This document shows positions 14,177 to 23,667 of a stretch of 64,000 bases of DNA, in pieces (positions within the stretch are counted from its first letter, which is position 1; the number at the start of each line of letters is the position of its first letter). The notes beneath the pieces were generated by a model. The model worked only from the letters and a program-made list of their open reading frames with translations. It had not been told where the DNA came from and ran no database searches. Origin of the DNA: Bacillus sp. SD075 (GTDB lineage Bacteria; Bacillota; Bacilli; Bacillales; DSM-1321); contig NZ_JADILK010000020.1 of assembly GCF_017355165.1 (NCBI RefSeq), positions 1 to 64,000 on the forward strand, in the 5' to 3' direction. The translations under genes and the position numbers were made by a program.

Positions 14177-14725
14177 ATGAATACAAGTGCAGTTGCCCGG
14201 TTACTGAATGTTTCCCATAGTACGATCCAACGCTGGGTCACCCAATTGAACATGGAAGTAGAACGGAATCAACTTGGCCACTACCAGTTTTCGGATGAAG
14301 ACATTGCATTATTGAGAAAAATCCAAGATCAGCTGAACGAGGGCATCATTCTCCAAAAGGTCAGCATCTCAGAGAAAAAGATTAGGAAAGCAACCATCCA
14401 GAAACACTCCGAACCGAATAAAGAACATGATCAACTGCTTGAACGGGTGATCAGGCTTGAAAATGGACTGAAAACAAAAGCGGACGACGTTGTATCCTAT
14501 CAGATTTTACAGCACAGAAGTGAAATGGAGGAAATGCACAAACTCGTTAAGAAGCTCGAAGCCCGAATCGAAGCGTTAGAAACACCAACGGGTCAGCCAA
14601 TTGATTATTTCCTTGCGGCTGAAGAAGCTGCCGCCACTAAAAAGACGAAGAAAAGACCATTCATCAAAATGATTTTTGGAAACAAAAAGAACGATAGTTC
14701 ATGGAGCACAGCTGACAGTGATTAA
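14177..14725 (+). CDS. racA: RacA-like chromosome-anchoring protein
   Basis: A 182-residue protein with an N-terminal MerR-like helix-turn-helix (MNTSAVARLLNVSHSTIQRW, then QLNMEVERNQLGHYQFSDEDI), a central coiled coil (about residues 90-140) and a basic C-terminal tail. This is the layout of B. subtilis RacA (YwkC), which binds GC-rich sites near oriC and tethers the forespore chromosome to DivIVA at the pole. ATG 14177 follows AGGGGGA. A canonical sigma-H promoter just upstream fits sporulation-onset expression. In B. subtilis the gene lies elsewhere (ywk region). Confidence 0.8.
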   Translation: MNTSAVARLLNVSHSTIQRWVTQLNMEVERNQLGHYQFSDEDIALLRKIQDQLNEGIILQKVSISEKKIRKATIQKHSEPNKEHDQLLERVIRLENGLKTKADDVVSYQILQHRSEMEEMHKLVKKLEARIEALETPTGQPIDYFLAAEEAAATKKTKKRPFIKMIFGNKKNDSSWSTADSD

Positions 14726-14821
14726 CATTCAAGATCGTTCATGAGCACCCCACGATGGCCATTTTCTTATGCCAAGCATTTCTTCAGTAATAGAACCTGA
14801 CCTGATTAATCACCCCAAAAT

Positions 14822-14869
14822 AAAAAGGCCCTGATCCAAGGTTAATCTCACTTGGGTCGGGCCTTTTCA
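14822..14869. terminator. Bidirectional terminator between racA and the ABC ATPase gene
   Basis: AAAAAGGCCCTGATCCAAG pairs with CTTGGGTCGGGCCTTTT across a short loop. Both strands end in T-rich tails, and convergent genes flank it. Confidence 0.8.
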
Positions 14870-14874
14870 TCATT

Positions 14875-15669
14875 TTAAATCAACACTGCACGATCATTGA
14901 GCATTTTTTCGCCTTTGATCCGCTGGAATTCGTTAAGCAGTTTTTCGACGGTTAGCTTCTGCTTATCAGCTCCTCTAGCTTCAAAAATGATCTGTCCCTT
15001 ATCCATCATGATTAAGGAATTTCCAAGATCGATAGCCTGCTGCATATTATGAGTCACCATCAACGTCGTTAACTGGTTCTTTTCGACGATTTCCTTCGTC
15101 AGATTTGTAACCAGCTCTGCCCGTGAAGGATCAAGTGCTGCTGTATGTTCATCAAGAAGCAGGATTTTAGGGTCAGTGAAGGTCGCCATCAGCAATGATA
15201 GTGCCTGGCGCTCCCCTCCTGATAATAATCCCACTTTTGCAGTCATCCGGTTTTCCAAGCCTAAATGAAGGGTGCCCAGACATTCTTTAAAAAGTTCTTT
15301 CCGTTTTTTTGTCACCCCAAAGCCTAACCCTCTTCTATTGGTCCTGCCATAGGCAATGGCCATATTTTCTTCAATCGTCATATGTGGTGCCGTCCCCAGC
15401 ATGGGATCCTGAAAAACGCGTCCAATCATTTTAGCCCGGGCATGTTCTTCAATTGCCGATACGTTTTCACCATCGATGATGACTTCACCGGCATCAGGGA
15501 GAATTTTACCGGAAATCATATTCATCAAAGTCGATTTACCTGCTCCATTACTACCGATGACTGTTACAAATTCACCTTTTGTCATTTGCAGTTCCAGATT
15601 TCCTAGGGCTAGTTTTTCATCTGGTGTTCCCTCATTGAAAACCTTATAAATCTGATTTAATCGAAGCAT
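14875..15669 (-). CDS. ABC transporter ATP-binding protein
   Basis: A 264-residue ABC ATPase. Walker A GSNGAGKST, signature LLSGGERQALSLL and Walker B KILLLDEHTAAL are present, in the style of branched-chain/TrpX-type importers. ATG 15669 follows AAAGGGGGGG and overlaps the permease 3' end by 26 bases, so translation is probably coupled. It energises import together with the next two genes. The substrate is not evident from the ATPase. Confidence 0.9.
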   Translation of the reverse strand: MLRLNQIYKVFNEGTPDEKLALGNLELQMTKGEFVTVIGSNGAGKSTLMNMISGKILPDAGEVIIDGENVSAIEEHARAKMIGRVFQDPMLGTAPHMTIEENMAIAYGRTNRRGLGFGVTKKRKELFKECLGTLHLGLENRMTAKVGLLSGGERQALSLLMATFTDPKILLLDEHTAALDPSRAELVTNLTKEIVEKNQLTTLMVTHNMQQAIDLGNSLIMMDKGQIIFEARGADKQKLTVEKLLNEFQRIKGEKMLNDRAVLI

Positions 15670-16675
15670 ATTCTTCCCCCCCTTTCGATAAAGTCCGATC
15701 ATGACGCATCTGTATTTCTTTAAGCCGCCTTTTCTTTCGGCCTTTTTCCTTTTGTTTATCGGAAATTTTAGGAATGACAAGTGCCCCGACCACAATAAGT
15801 GCGGTAATTAATTTAACATCACCTGTTTCAAGGAATTCTACGCGAAGTGCCAAAGTTACGACGATTCGGTAAATGATCGCCCCTCCAATGACCGCAAGCG
15901 TCGCACGCGCAATCGTTTTTGCACCAAATAAAGCCTCTCCGATAATGACGGATGCCAATCCGATGACAATGATTCCAATCCCCATGCCTATATCGCTAAA
16001 ACCGTTATATTGGGCAACCAAGGATCCCGAGAAAGCCACTAGTGCATTTCCGATTGCAAGTCCCAGGATCTTCATGTTGCCGGTATGGGCGGAAAAACTC
16101 TTGACCATGGCCTCATTATCACCAGTCGCCCGTAAAGCAAGACCAATTTCCGTTTTTAAAAAAGCTGACATTCCAGTCTGGATGACTACAGCCACAATCA
16201 GCATAACGATTAATATGGCCCACGTTTTTGGCAGGCTGTCATCGAGACCCACGAATGATAAAAGACCATTCAGCAAATTGTCCAGCCCGGTGGCAGCCCA
16301 GGCATCCTGTATATTCGTGATAATGGTTGTTTGAGAAAGCAACGGAATGTTGGATGCGCCCATGATCCTCAAATTGATCGAGTAGAGCGCGATCATCATT
16401 AAGATACCTGCCAAAAGAGGATTGATTTTCCCTTTCGTATGCAGGAAACCCGTTATCGTCCCGGCGATGAACCCGGCAACCATCGCACTAAACGTGGCAA
16501 CCATCGGCGAGAAACCGTTAACGATCATAATGGCAGCAACAGAGGCCCCTGTCACAAAACTGCCTTCCACTGTCATATCCGGGAAGTCGAGAATCCTGAA
16601 TGTTAAATAGACACCAAGTGCCATGATCGCATAAATCATTCCCGACTCAAAAGAGTTGAATAAGGCTGAGAACAT
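15644..16675 (-). CDS. ABC transporter permease (branched-chain amino-acid-type family)
   Basis: A 343-residue integral membrane protein with about eight to nine hydrophobic segments (GMIYAIMALGVYLTFRILDF near the start, later VIVIGLASVIIGEALFGA). The LivH/RbsC-like fold and FPDMTVEGSF segment are typical of permeases paired with PF04392-type binding proteins. A long basic C-terminal tail (KQKEKGRKKRRLKE) is cytoplasmic. It is the second gene of the three-gene importer operon. Confidence 0.88.
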   Translation of the reverse strand: MFSALFNSFESGMIYAIMALGVYLTFRILDFPDMTVEGSFVTGASVAAIMIVNGFSPMVATFSAMVAGFIAGTITGFLHTKGKINPLLAGILMMIALYSINLRIMGASNIPLLSQTTIITNIQDAWAATGLDNLLNGLLSFVGLDDSLPKTWAILIVMLIVAVVIQTGMSAFLKTEIGLALRATGDNEAMVKSFSAHTGNMKILGLAIGNALVAFSGSLVAQYNGFSDIGMGIGIIVIGLASVIIGEALFGAKTIARATLAVIGGAIIYRIVVTLALRVEFLETGDVKLITALIVVGALVIPKISDKQKEKGRKKRRLKEIQMRHDRTLSKGGEEYASIKSDL

Positions 16676-16707
16676 TTTTTTCTTCCTTCCCCGAACAAAA
16701 GCAGAGT

Positions 16708-17703
16708 TTATTTTACAAACTCAGCATCTGCTTTCCATTCTTCTTTTATTTCAACACCCATATCTTTTGCTGCTTTTTCATTGATGACCAATTTCAGTTT
16801 TTGTGGATATTGAACCGGGATATCTCCAGGTTTTTTACCATCCTTCAGGATTTCAATCGCTTTTTGCCCCGCTTCATAACCAATATCATAGTAACTGAAG
16901 CCATAGGCTGCAAAACCACCAGCATTCACAGAATCAAGCTCGCCAACAAACAATGGGATATCTTGATCATCCGCTACAGAAATGACCGATTCCAGTGCCG
17001 AGACAACTGTATTATCCGTAATGATATAGAAAGCATCCGCTTTTCCGATTAATGATTCCGCTGCCTGTTTAACCTCCGCTGAAGTCGAAACGGACGCTTC
17101 CACGACTTTCAATCCTGCTTTTTTCGCTTCCGCTTTCACATTTTTTATTTGCACGACTGAATTTTGCTCCCCTGTATTATAAACAGTCCCAATTGTCTTG
17201 GCGCCAAGTTCTTCCCCTAGGAATTTCATTGACTTAGCAATGGCTTCAGGATGGGAATCCGTCGTACCCGTAACATTTCCGCCTGGTTTTTCCAAAGAAG
17301 AAACAAGCTCCGCCGATACAGGATCGGTAACCGAGGTAAAAACGATTGGAATATCCTTGGTCGCATTTAAAGCACTTAGAGCACTAGGAGTGGAATTCGC
17401 AAATATCAGATCCACTTTATCCCCAACGAAGTTATTGGCAATCGTCTGACTGTTGTTTTGGTCACCCTGTGCAATTTGAAGATCATATTTGGCCTTGATG
17501 TCACTATCCTTCAAGGCCGCCTGGAAGCCTTCATATGCCTGATCCAGGGAATCATGCTGAACGATTTGTGATACACCAATGTTGAAAGTATCCTTCCCGC
17601 TTTCATCCTTTGCCGCATCTTTTTCCTTGTCATTTCCACACCCAGCCAATAATAAACCTGCGACTAATGTCATAGCTGCAGTTGAATATAATTTCTTTTT
17701 CAT
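16708..17703 (-). CDS. ABC transporter substrate-binding lipoprotein (TrpX/PF04392 type)
   Basis: A 331-residue lipoprotein: signal sequence with lipobox LLAGC, an Asp/Lys/Glu-rich linker, then a periplasmic-binding fold (FNIGVSQIVQHDSLDQAYEGF, DLIFANSTPSALSAL, IVFTSVTDPVSAELV). The family includes proteins linked to tryptophan/tyrosine uptake in streptococci, but the ligand here is not established. First gene of the operon, with a promoter at 17778. No T-box or riboswitch is seen in its leader. Confidence 0.88.
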   Translation of the reverse strand: MKKKLYSTAAMTLVAGLLLAGCGNDKEKDAAKDESGKDTFNIGVSQIVQHDSLDQAYEGFQAALKDSDIKAKYDLQIAQGDQNNSQTIANNFVGDKVDLIFANSTPSALSALNATKDIPIVFTSVTDPVSAELVSSLEKPGGNVTGTTDSHPEAIAKSMKFLGEELGAKTIGTVYNTGEQNSVVQIKNVKAEAKKAGLKVVEASVSTSAEVKQAAESLIGKADAFYIITDNTVVSALESVISVADDQDIPLFVGELDSVNAGGFAAYGFSYYDIGYEAGQKAIEILKDGKKPGDIPVQYPQKLKLVINEKAAKDMGVEIKEEWKADAEFVK

Positions 17704-17777
17704 ATTTTCCCCCCGCTTTTTTCTTAATTTAAGATTATTTTTCGAGCGAAACCAGCTTTTTCGCTTTTATGTCCTAA

Positions 17778-17807
17778 ATTATAATCGTTTAGTCCCAATT
17801 ATTCCAA
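17778..17807 (-). promoter_or_regulatory. Promoter of the three-gene ABC importer operon
   Basis: On the minus strand, -35 TTGGAA (17807-17802), an 18-base spacer and a perfect -10 TATAAT (17783-17778). Confidence 0.65.
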
Positions 17808-17854
17808 TATATTTTTTAACTTTTTAGAATTTTTCGAGTTCTACATGTAAAACA

Positions 17855-17902
17855 TGAAAAAAGCTGCTGTGAAGGGTATGGTACCTTTCACGGCAGCTTT
17901 AT
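17855..17902 (-). terminator. Terminator after the squalene/phytoene-synthase-like gene
   Basis: AAAGCTGCCGTGAAAGGTA pairs with TACCCTTCACAGCAGCTTT on the minus strand, followed by six T. Confidence 0.85.
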
Positions 17903-17908
17903 GAAAAA

Positions 17909-18727
17909 TCAGTGTTCGACAACCTGGCTGACAATTTCTGTAACTGTCGCTCGATCAATTTTTTCTTTGCCTTCTTTTAGGGCCTTTAATGTGGCTTTTG
18001 CCAATTCCAGGGGTATTTTACAGAATTGGATGATCTCTTTCGTTTCAATTTCTCCAATGTACGTATCTGCTAATGCAAGATTATGTTCTGTATGGGCAAG
18101 CATCTCCTCGAAACCCCAGCCATCCGGATAAAAGTTCACACCACGTTCTGCATCTTCCTCGCGGTTACGCAGGATATTGACTGTTTGGAGTCCACGGCCA
18201 AATGCGATGGCAAGTTCACGGTCCGTTTCGGTTCCATCGTACCAGTTCCACATATCAGACAGCATGACTCCCACTAAACCTGCAACATAATATGTGTAAT
18301 CATCGAGCTCTTCTTCATTATGGATTTGCCAGTCCTTCGTAACCCATTTTGCCATACCTTCGGCCATTTCCTTTGTCGATTCCAAGACTTTGGCTTTTGC
18401 ACCGGGAGGACAAAATTCAATCCAGTCAGAAAGAAGCAGGGTCACTTCGGGCAGATCATCCTTATATGGTTCAAATAACGATTGAAGATCTTCTTCCCTG
18501 TAATCCGCATCAAGAAGCTCACTAAGAGCCTGTAACAGGGAAACCTTATTATCTGCTGGCAGACCGGGGTGATCCTCGATTTCATCGATCGCGCGCATGC
18601 AAAGGTATGCAGCTCCAATGGCCTCTTGTAATCCCTTTGGAAGATAGCTGATTGGAATGAAAAAAGTCCGGCTAGTTTTTAAGAGAAAATCCATTGCTTT
18701 AGTATGTAGGTCACTTTTATCAGTCAT
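17909..18727 (-). CDS. Squalene/phytoene synthase family protein
   Basis: A 272-residue all-helical protein of the squalene/phytoene synthase family. Two Asp/Glu-rich metal-diphosphate sites are visible: AIDEIED near 67 and LRNREEDAERGVNFYP near 190. SRTFFIPISYLP near the start is the family entry motif. Such enzymes condense two C15 or C20 prenyl diphosphates head to head. The product here is unknown. It is not next to a desaturase or hopanoid gene, and ispA lies about 40 kb away. AAGGAG precedes ATG 18727. It has its own terminator and so is probably monocistronic. Confidence 0.8.
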   Translation of the reverse strand: MTDKSDLHTKAMDFLLKTSRTFFIPISYLPKGLQEAIGAAYLCMRAIDEIEDHPGLPADNKVSLLQALSELLDADYREEDLQSLFEPYKDDLPEVTLLLSDWIEFCPPGAKAKVLESTKEMAEGMAKWVTKDWQIHNEEELDDYTYYVAGLVGVMLSDMWNWYDGTETDRELAIAFGRGLQTVNILRNREEDAERGVNFYPDGWGFEEMLAHTEHNLALADTYIGEIETKEIIQFCKIPLELAKATLKALKEGKEKIDRATVTEIVSQVVEH

Positions 18728-18791
18728 ATTTACACTCCTTTAAGTCTCCAATGAAACAATTGATTCATTATATCAAACATCGGCTTTGATT

Positions 18792-19733
18792 TCAGCTGCC
18801 CGATTCCTCTGAATATAAAGGCACTTTAATTGTCATTAAATCTTCACCCATTATCGTGTTTGAAAAGATCGCTTCGCTTTCCTCTTTTAACCTCTCAGCA
18901 TCCTCCGGAGTATACCGTGAGCTGATATGGGTAAGGATTAGATGCTTGGCTCCCGCTTTCAAAGCCGTTTCTGCAGCCTGAACGGTGGTCGAGTGATAAT
19001 AGGCTGATGCCAATTCAGATTCTTCCGCCGAAAAGGTAGCTTCATGAACAAGGTAATCCGCCGATTCAGCAAGGACGAGAGCATTGCTGCACATCCTTGT
19101 ATCACCAAGAATCGTGATGATCCTACCTTTTTGCGGAGCACTGAGGTAGTCCTTCCCATTTAGGACACGGCCATCGTCGAGACAGACCGTCTGTCCATTT
19201 TTCAATGCTTTAAAAAGCGGCCCCGGCTTCACACCTTCGGACCGCAGCCGGTCAACCAGTAAACTTCCCGGACGATCTTTTTCCACAATCCGGTAACCGA
19301 TGCTATAAATGCCATGATCAAGCGCCATGGCCGTCACTGTGAATTGTTCGTCCTCAAACACTGTGCCTTCCTCTATTTCGATGATTTCCAAGGGATATTT
19401 TAAATGAGTTCCACTCACCTGTAAGCTCGTCTTAATAAATGCATCTATGCCTTGTGGACCATATACGGTCAATTTCTCCACCCCGCCCTGAAAAGATCTG
19501 CTGCTTAAAAATCCAGGGAGTCCGAAGATGTGGTCACCATGTAAATGGGTGATGAAAATTTTTTCAACCTTTCGCGGTTTGACCGCCGTTTTTAAAATTT
19601 GATGCTGTGTTGCTTCCCCACAATCGAATAACCAAACCGTCCCTCGCTCTTCCAATAATTGAAGGGCGATTGATGTCACATTACGCGCTTTAGCCGGAAC
19701 GCCAGCGCCTGTACCCAATAAAACGAAATCCAC
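18792..19733 (-). CDS. rnz: Ribonuclease Z (tRNA 3' processing)
   Basis: A 313-residue MBL-fold endonuclease that trims tRNA precursors lacking an encoded CCA. The metal motif [12 protein letters not shown] is near 65, GDTRMC and HEATFS later, and HSTTVQAA and LTHISSRY follow in the C-terminal half, all as in RNase Z. It starts with GTG at 19733, with GGAGG 7 bases upstream. Divergent from zwf. Confidence 0.92.
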   Translation of the reverse strand: MDFVLLGTGAGVPAKARNVTSIALQLLEERGTVWLFDCGEATQHQILKTAVKPRKVEKIFITHLHGDHIFGLPGFLSSRSFQGGVEKLTVYGPQGIDAFIKTSLQVSGTHLKYPLEIIEIEEGTVFEDEQFTVTAMALDHGIYSIGYRIVEKDRPGSLLVDRLRSEGVKPGPLFKALKNGQTVCLDDGRVLNGKDYLSAPQKGRIITILGDTRMCSNALVLAESADYLVHEATFSAEESELASAYYHSTTVQAAETALKAGAKHLILTHISSRYTPEDAERLKEESEAIFSNTIMGEDLMTIKVPLYSEESGS

Positions 19734-19962
19734 GATACTACCTCCGTTGCAAATACTTTATGACTTAACTATAGCATAACCAAGGTGCTCTTTCATTTAT
19801 GACCCATTAAAACCAAAACCCAAATTAAACTTTTAATGAAATATGAGAAAAAATGCGCAAATTGATTGCTTTGAGGGAAAGCTAAACGTAAAATTAGAAA
19901 TTGGTACACATAGGGGAATTCCAACTTTATAGACAGATTTAACGGAAAGTTGAGGTTTTAAC

Positions 19963-21459
19963 ATGACAGAAAATAATAAACCCACAGCATTAATCATGAT
20001 TTTTGGTGCTACCGGAGATTTAGCGAAAAGGAAATTGTTTCCTTCCATATATCGACTATTTCAAAAAGAGAAAATCAATAAGTTCGCCGTCGTTGGAGTG
20101 GCAAGGAGGCCATTGACGAACGAGGAGTTCCAAACAAGTGTAAAGGACTCGATACTTACGTTCGGGCATGCGGAAGAAAAGGTCGATGAATTCATTTCCC
20201 ATTTCCATTACCACTCCCATGACGTCTCCAGTTCGGAATCATACCTGCAATTAAAAGACATTGCAAAAAAATTAGACGGACAATATCAATTAGAAGGAAA
20301 CCGGATCTTTTATTTGGCGATGGCACCTGAGTTTTTCGGAACGATTGCCGAACAGATTAAAGCTCAAGGCCTGACTGACACGAATGGATATAAACGCTTG
20401 GTCATAGAAAAGCCATTCGGGCACAGTTTCGAAACAGCACAAAAATTGAATGAACAGATTCGAACTGCATTCGCCGAAGATGAAATCTACCGTATCGATC
20501 ATTATTTAGGTAAAGAAATGGTACAAAATATTGAGGTCATACGTTTTTCCAATGCCCTATTCGAGCCGCTTTGGAATAACAGGTATATATCTAACATCCA
20601 AGTTACTTCAAGTGAAACACTTGGTGTTGAGGAACGTGGCCGTTATTACGAAACCAGCGGTGCCCTAAGGGATATGGTCCAAAACCACCTGCTCCAAATG
20701 GTGGCCTTGCTTGCCATGGAACCCCCGATCGCTTTGACGACAGAAGAGATTCGAAGCGAAAAAGTGCGGGCATTGCGTTCACTTCGACCAATGAAAGCGG
20801 ACGAAGTCAATCAATACTTCGTCCGTGGCCAGTATGGTGAAGGAACGTTAGGCGGTCAAACACTTCCTGCCTACCGCAATGAACATAACGTAAATCCAGA
20901 ATCCAACACAGAGACCTATGTTGCGGGTAAATTGATGATTGATAACTTCCGATGGGCCGGTGTTCCTTTTTATATTCGTACCGGTAAGAGAATGGATGTC
21001 AAATCAACGAATATCGTTGTTCAATTCAAAGATATCCCAATGAATCTGTATTATAAAACGGAAGAAACGCTGAACCCGAATCTTCTCGTTATCAATATCC
21101 AGCCTGACGAAGGGATCACCCTGTACTTAAATGTTAAGAAATCCGGAACGACATCCAATACAAAGCCAATGAAGCTGACCGTCTCAAACAAAGGGATAGA
21201 ACACATCAATTCTCCCGAAGCGTATGAAAAGCTATTGTTTGACAGTATGCGCGGGGATGCTACAAACTTTACGCACTGGGACGAGGTTGCCCTCTCATGG
21301 AAGTTCGTCGATACCATTTCCCATGCATGGGAAAACACTAAAGACGAGTCTTTCCCTAACTATGAAGCGGGATCCACAGGTCCACTTGCATCCGATGAAC
21401 TCCTTGCAGAAGATGGACATATTTGGTGGCAGGTCAAGAAAAATGAAAATAATGATTGA
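19963..21459 (+). CDS. zwf: Glucose-6-phosphate 1-dehydrogenase
   Basis: A 498-residue enzyme oxidising glucose 6-phosphate to 6-phosphogluconolactone with NADP+. The nucleotide motif GATGDLAKRKLFPS is at 14-27 and the active-site signature RIDHYLGKEMVQN near 180. VIEKPFGH is also conserved. A GAGG ribosome site precedes ATG 19963. It starts the oxidative pentose phosphate pathway, with the second dehydrogenase gene gndA nearby on the other strand. Confidence 0.95.
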   Translation: MTENNKPTALIMIFGATGDLAKRKLFPSIYRLFQKEKINKFAVVGVARRPLTNEEFQTSVKDSILTFGHAEEKVDEFISHFHYHSHDVSSSESYLQLKDIAKKLDGQYQLEGNRIFYLAMAPEFFGTIAEQIKAQGLTDTNGYKRLVIEKPFGHSFETAQKLNEQIRTAFAEDEIYRIDHYLGKEMVQNIEVIRFSNALFEPLWNNRYISNIQVTSSETLGVEERGRYYETSGALRDMVQNHLLQMVALLAMEPPIALTTEEIRSEKVRALRSLRPMKADEVNQYFVRGQYGEGTLGGQTLPAYRNEHNVNPESNTETYVAGKLMIDNFRWAGVPFYIRTGKRMDVKSTNIVVQFKDIPMNLYYKTEETLNPNLLVINIQPDEGITLYLNVKKSGTTSNTKPMKLTVSNKGIEHINSPEAYEKLLFDSMRGDATNFTHWDEVALSWKFVDTISHAWENTKDESFPNYEAGSTGPLASDELLAEDGHIWWQVKKNENND

Positions 21460-21466
21460 ATTGAAG

Positions 21467-21501
21467 AAGGGATGCAGCTTTGAATCTGCATCCCCTTTTT
21501 C
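21467..21501 (+). terminator. Terminator after zwf
   Basis: GGGATGCAG (21469-21477) pairs perfectly with CTGCATCCC (21486-21494), followed by CTTTTT. Confidence 0.88.
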
Positions 21502-21503
21502 AT

Positions 21504-21665
21504 TCATGAAACACTCTTCCTCAGCAATTTATTCCGGATAATATCAAACATTTCCTTGGGCTTAGACACTTCTTCCTCTATTGCTGAATTAAGCCAAAAT
21601 GAAACACCAGATTCCAAGGCAATGAAAAATATAAAAATGGCTACAGCCCACCAGATGATGAACAT
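21504..21665 (-). CDS. Small single-pass membrane protein
   Basis: A 53-codon gene. ATG 21665 is preceded by GAAGGAG. The product starts MFIIWWAVAIFIFFIALESG, a membrane helix of about 20 residues. A mixed-charge tail ending RNKLLRKSVS follows, probably cytoplasmic. A small gene (yqzJ) sits in a similar place in B. subtilis, but I cannot confirm homology. It is convergent with zwf and shares its terminator region. Confidence 0.6.
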   Translation of the reverse strand: MFIIWWAVAIFIFFIALESGVSFWLNSAIEEEVSKPKEMFDIIRNKLLRKSVS

Positions 21666-21921
21666 AAGTCATCCGCTCCTTCTCTCTTCTTTCTGCCTAC
21701 TATATCCTACAGTCCGTCCATCTCTTTCAATGTTTATATTCCTTTTTCCGCAGGTGTTTAAACCTAAAAGCAAGGATGAATGACATACATCATACTACAT
21801 TTCCCTAAAAAAGGTAAATGAATTGGCACTATTTACAATTAGTTCTATTTTATCATTTCCATCTCTTTATTGAAAAAGGTGCCAGTGACAGTACCACTAT
21901 CTCGATGTGGAGGATTAAACG

Positions 21922-22085
21922 ATGGACATTCGTGAAGGGTTGATACCAACAGCATTGGGCACAGCCGTGACAGTTGAGGGTTAGCAATGAGGAACAATGT
22001 GATAACTAGTGCAGTATTCGTTTCCATTTTCGGTTTGGCACATGTTGTATTAGGGGTCATTGGCCTAGTAAAGCGTTGGAGATAG
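21922..22085 (+). CDS. Two overlapping tiny ORFs (20 and 32 codons), uncertain
   Basis: ORF a (21922-21984, starts MDIREGLIPT) has GGAGG 9 bases upstream. ORF b (21987-22085) starts MRNNVITSAVFV two bases after ORF a stops and has a hydrophobic stretch (AVFVSIFGLAHVVLGVIGLV) closed by KRWR. A strong terminator follows at 22088. Two ribosome sites plus a dedicated terminator suggest a real short transcription unit. ORF b would be a small membrane peptide. I recognise no family. Confidence 0.4.
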
Positions 22086-22087
22086 TA

Positions 22088-22122
22088 AAGAAGAGGGCGA
22101 ATAGTAGCTCCCTCTTTTTTTC
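22088..22122 (+). terminator. Terminator after the tiny ORFs
   Basis: AGAGGG and CCCTCT arms, followed by seven T on the plus strand. Confidence 0.65.
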
Positions 22123-22165
22123 TGTACATTCACATGATGGATATTACAACTGGATTCCTTAATAA

Positions 22166-22204
22166 AAAAGCCGGTATAAAAGGGAATCCCCTTTTATACC
22201 GGCT
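22166..22204 (-). terminator. Terminator after gndA
   Basis: A perfect 16-base stem, AGCCGGTATAAAAGGG with CCCTTTTATACCGGCT, and six T on the minus strand. Confidence 0.9.
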
Positions 22205-22212
22205 AGAACTTT

Positions 22213-23625
22213 TTATTTTTCCATCCATTCGGTATGGAACGTGCCTTCTTTATCAATGCGTTGATAAGTATGAGCTCCAAAATAGTCACGCTGAGCTTGA
22301 ATCAGGTTAGCTGGCAGCGTTTCTGTACGATAGCTGTCGAAATAGGCAAGTGCAGATGACAAGCAAGGAACCGGGATTCCGTTCATCACAGCCGTTGACA
22401 CTACCTCACGCAAAGCTCCTTGATAGCTTTCGACGATTCCTTGGAAGTAAGGATCTAGGAGAAGATTGTTCAAGTTCCCTTCACGATCGTACGCTTCCTT
22501 GATTTTTTGGAGGAATTGGGCACGAATGATACAGCCGCCACGGAAAATCATTGCGATTTCCCCATATTGCAAGTTCCAGTCATGTTCTTCTGAAGCTGCT
22601 TTCATTTGCGCAAATCCCTGTGCATATGAACAAATTTTGCTCATATAAAGTGCTTTACGAATACTTTCAATCAAAGCCTTTTTGTCGCCTGTAAATGATT
22701 CGGCTTTTGGACCGCGAAGGATTTTACTCGCTTCAACACGCTCGTCCTTGATTGCTGAGATAAACCGGGCGAATACGGATTCCGTAATGATTGGAAGCGG
22801 AACACCAAGATCAAGCGCACTTTGACTAGTCCATTTCCCTGTACCTTTTTGGCCAGCTTTATCTAAAATGACATCGACCATCGGCTTGCCGGTTTCTTCA
22901 TCATATTTTTTGAAAATATCAGCAGTGATTTCAATCAAATAGCTATCTAGTTCCCCTTCATTCCATTCAGTAAAAACTTCATAGAATTCTTCAGCAGATA
23001 GTCCAAGGAGATTTTTCAGAAGGAAATAAGATTCGGAAATCAATTGCATGTCCCCGTATTCAATACCATTATGTACCATTTTAACATAATGACCTGCTCC
23101 GTCCGGTCCGATATACGTGCAGCAAGCATCACCATCGACCTTAGCTGAAATATCCTTCAAGATCGGTGCGACCAGTTCATATGCTTCTTTTTGACCTCCA
23201 GGCATGATGGATGGGCCTGTCAGAGCTCCTTCTTCCCCTCCTGACACTCCTGTACCGATGAAATGGATGCCTAGCTTGCTTAATTCCTCATTGCGGCGCT
23301 GAGTGTCCTTGAAGAAGGTATTCCCTCCATCAATCACGATATCACCTTTTTCAAGTAACGGTTTTAATTGCTCGATTGTTGCATCTGTTGCCGCTCCGGC
23401 TTTAACCATCAATAAAATTTTGCGTGGTGTTTCCAAAGAATTGACGAATTCTTCAAGCGTATATGCAGCCGTTACGTTTTTGCCTTCCGCTTCCTTCATC
23501 ATTTCGTCCGTTTTTGATCCAGAGCGATTATACACGGATATTGAATATCCCCTGCTTTCAATATTAAATGCAAGGTTCTTGCCCATTACGGCTAGTCCGA
23601 TAACGCCAATCTGTTGTTTTGTCAT
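22213..23625 (-). CDS. gndA: 6-phosphogluconate dehydrogenase, decarboxylating
   Basis: A 470-residue enzyme converting 6-phosphogluconate to ribulose 5-phosphate and CO2. The N-terminal Rossmann motif [10 protein letters not shown] is at 10-19. The substrate site [11 protein letters not shown] and [15 protein letters not shown] follow, and the C-terminal tail [19 protein letters not shown] is typical of NADP-dependent GndA. AAGGGA precedes ATG 23625. It lies 42 bases behind dinB. With zwf it completes the oxidative pentose phosphate branch. Confidence 0.95.
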   Translation of the reverse strand: MTKQQIGVIGLAVMGKNLAFNIESRGYSISVYNRSGSKTDEMMKEAEGKNVTAAYTLEEFVNSLETPRKILLMVKAGAATDATIEQLKPLLEKGDIVIDGGNTFFKDTQRRNEELSKLGIHFIGTGVSGGEEGALTGPSIMPGGQKEAYELVAPILKDISAKVDGDACCTYIGPDGAGHYVKMVHNGIEYGDMQLISESYFLLKNLLGLSAEEFYEVFTEWNEGELDSYLIEITADIFKKYDEETGKPMVDVILDKAGQKGTGKWTSQSALDLGVPLPIITESVFARFISAIKDERVEASKILRGPKAESFTGDKKALIESIRKALYMSKICSYAQGFAQMKAASEEHDWNLQYGEIAMIFRGGCIIRAQFLQKIKEAYDREGNLNNLLLDPYFQGIVESYQGALREVVSTAVMNGIPVPCLSSALAYFDSYRTETLPANLIQAQRDYFGAHTYQRIDKEGTFHTEWMEK

Positions 23626-23667
23626 GTATCATCTTTCCCTTCTCTATATCTTTACACAGCTTGTACG

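Noticed and set aside
17704-17850. Riboswitch or T-box in the leader of the ABC importer operon
   Set aside because: The leader is short and shows no T-box sequence or terminator/antiterminator pair.
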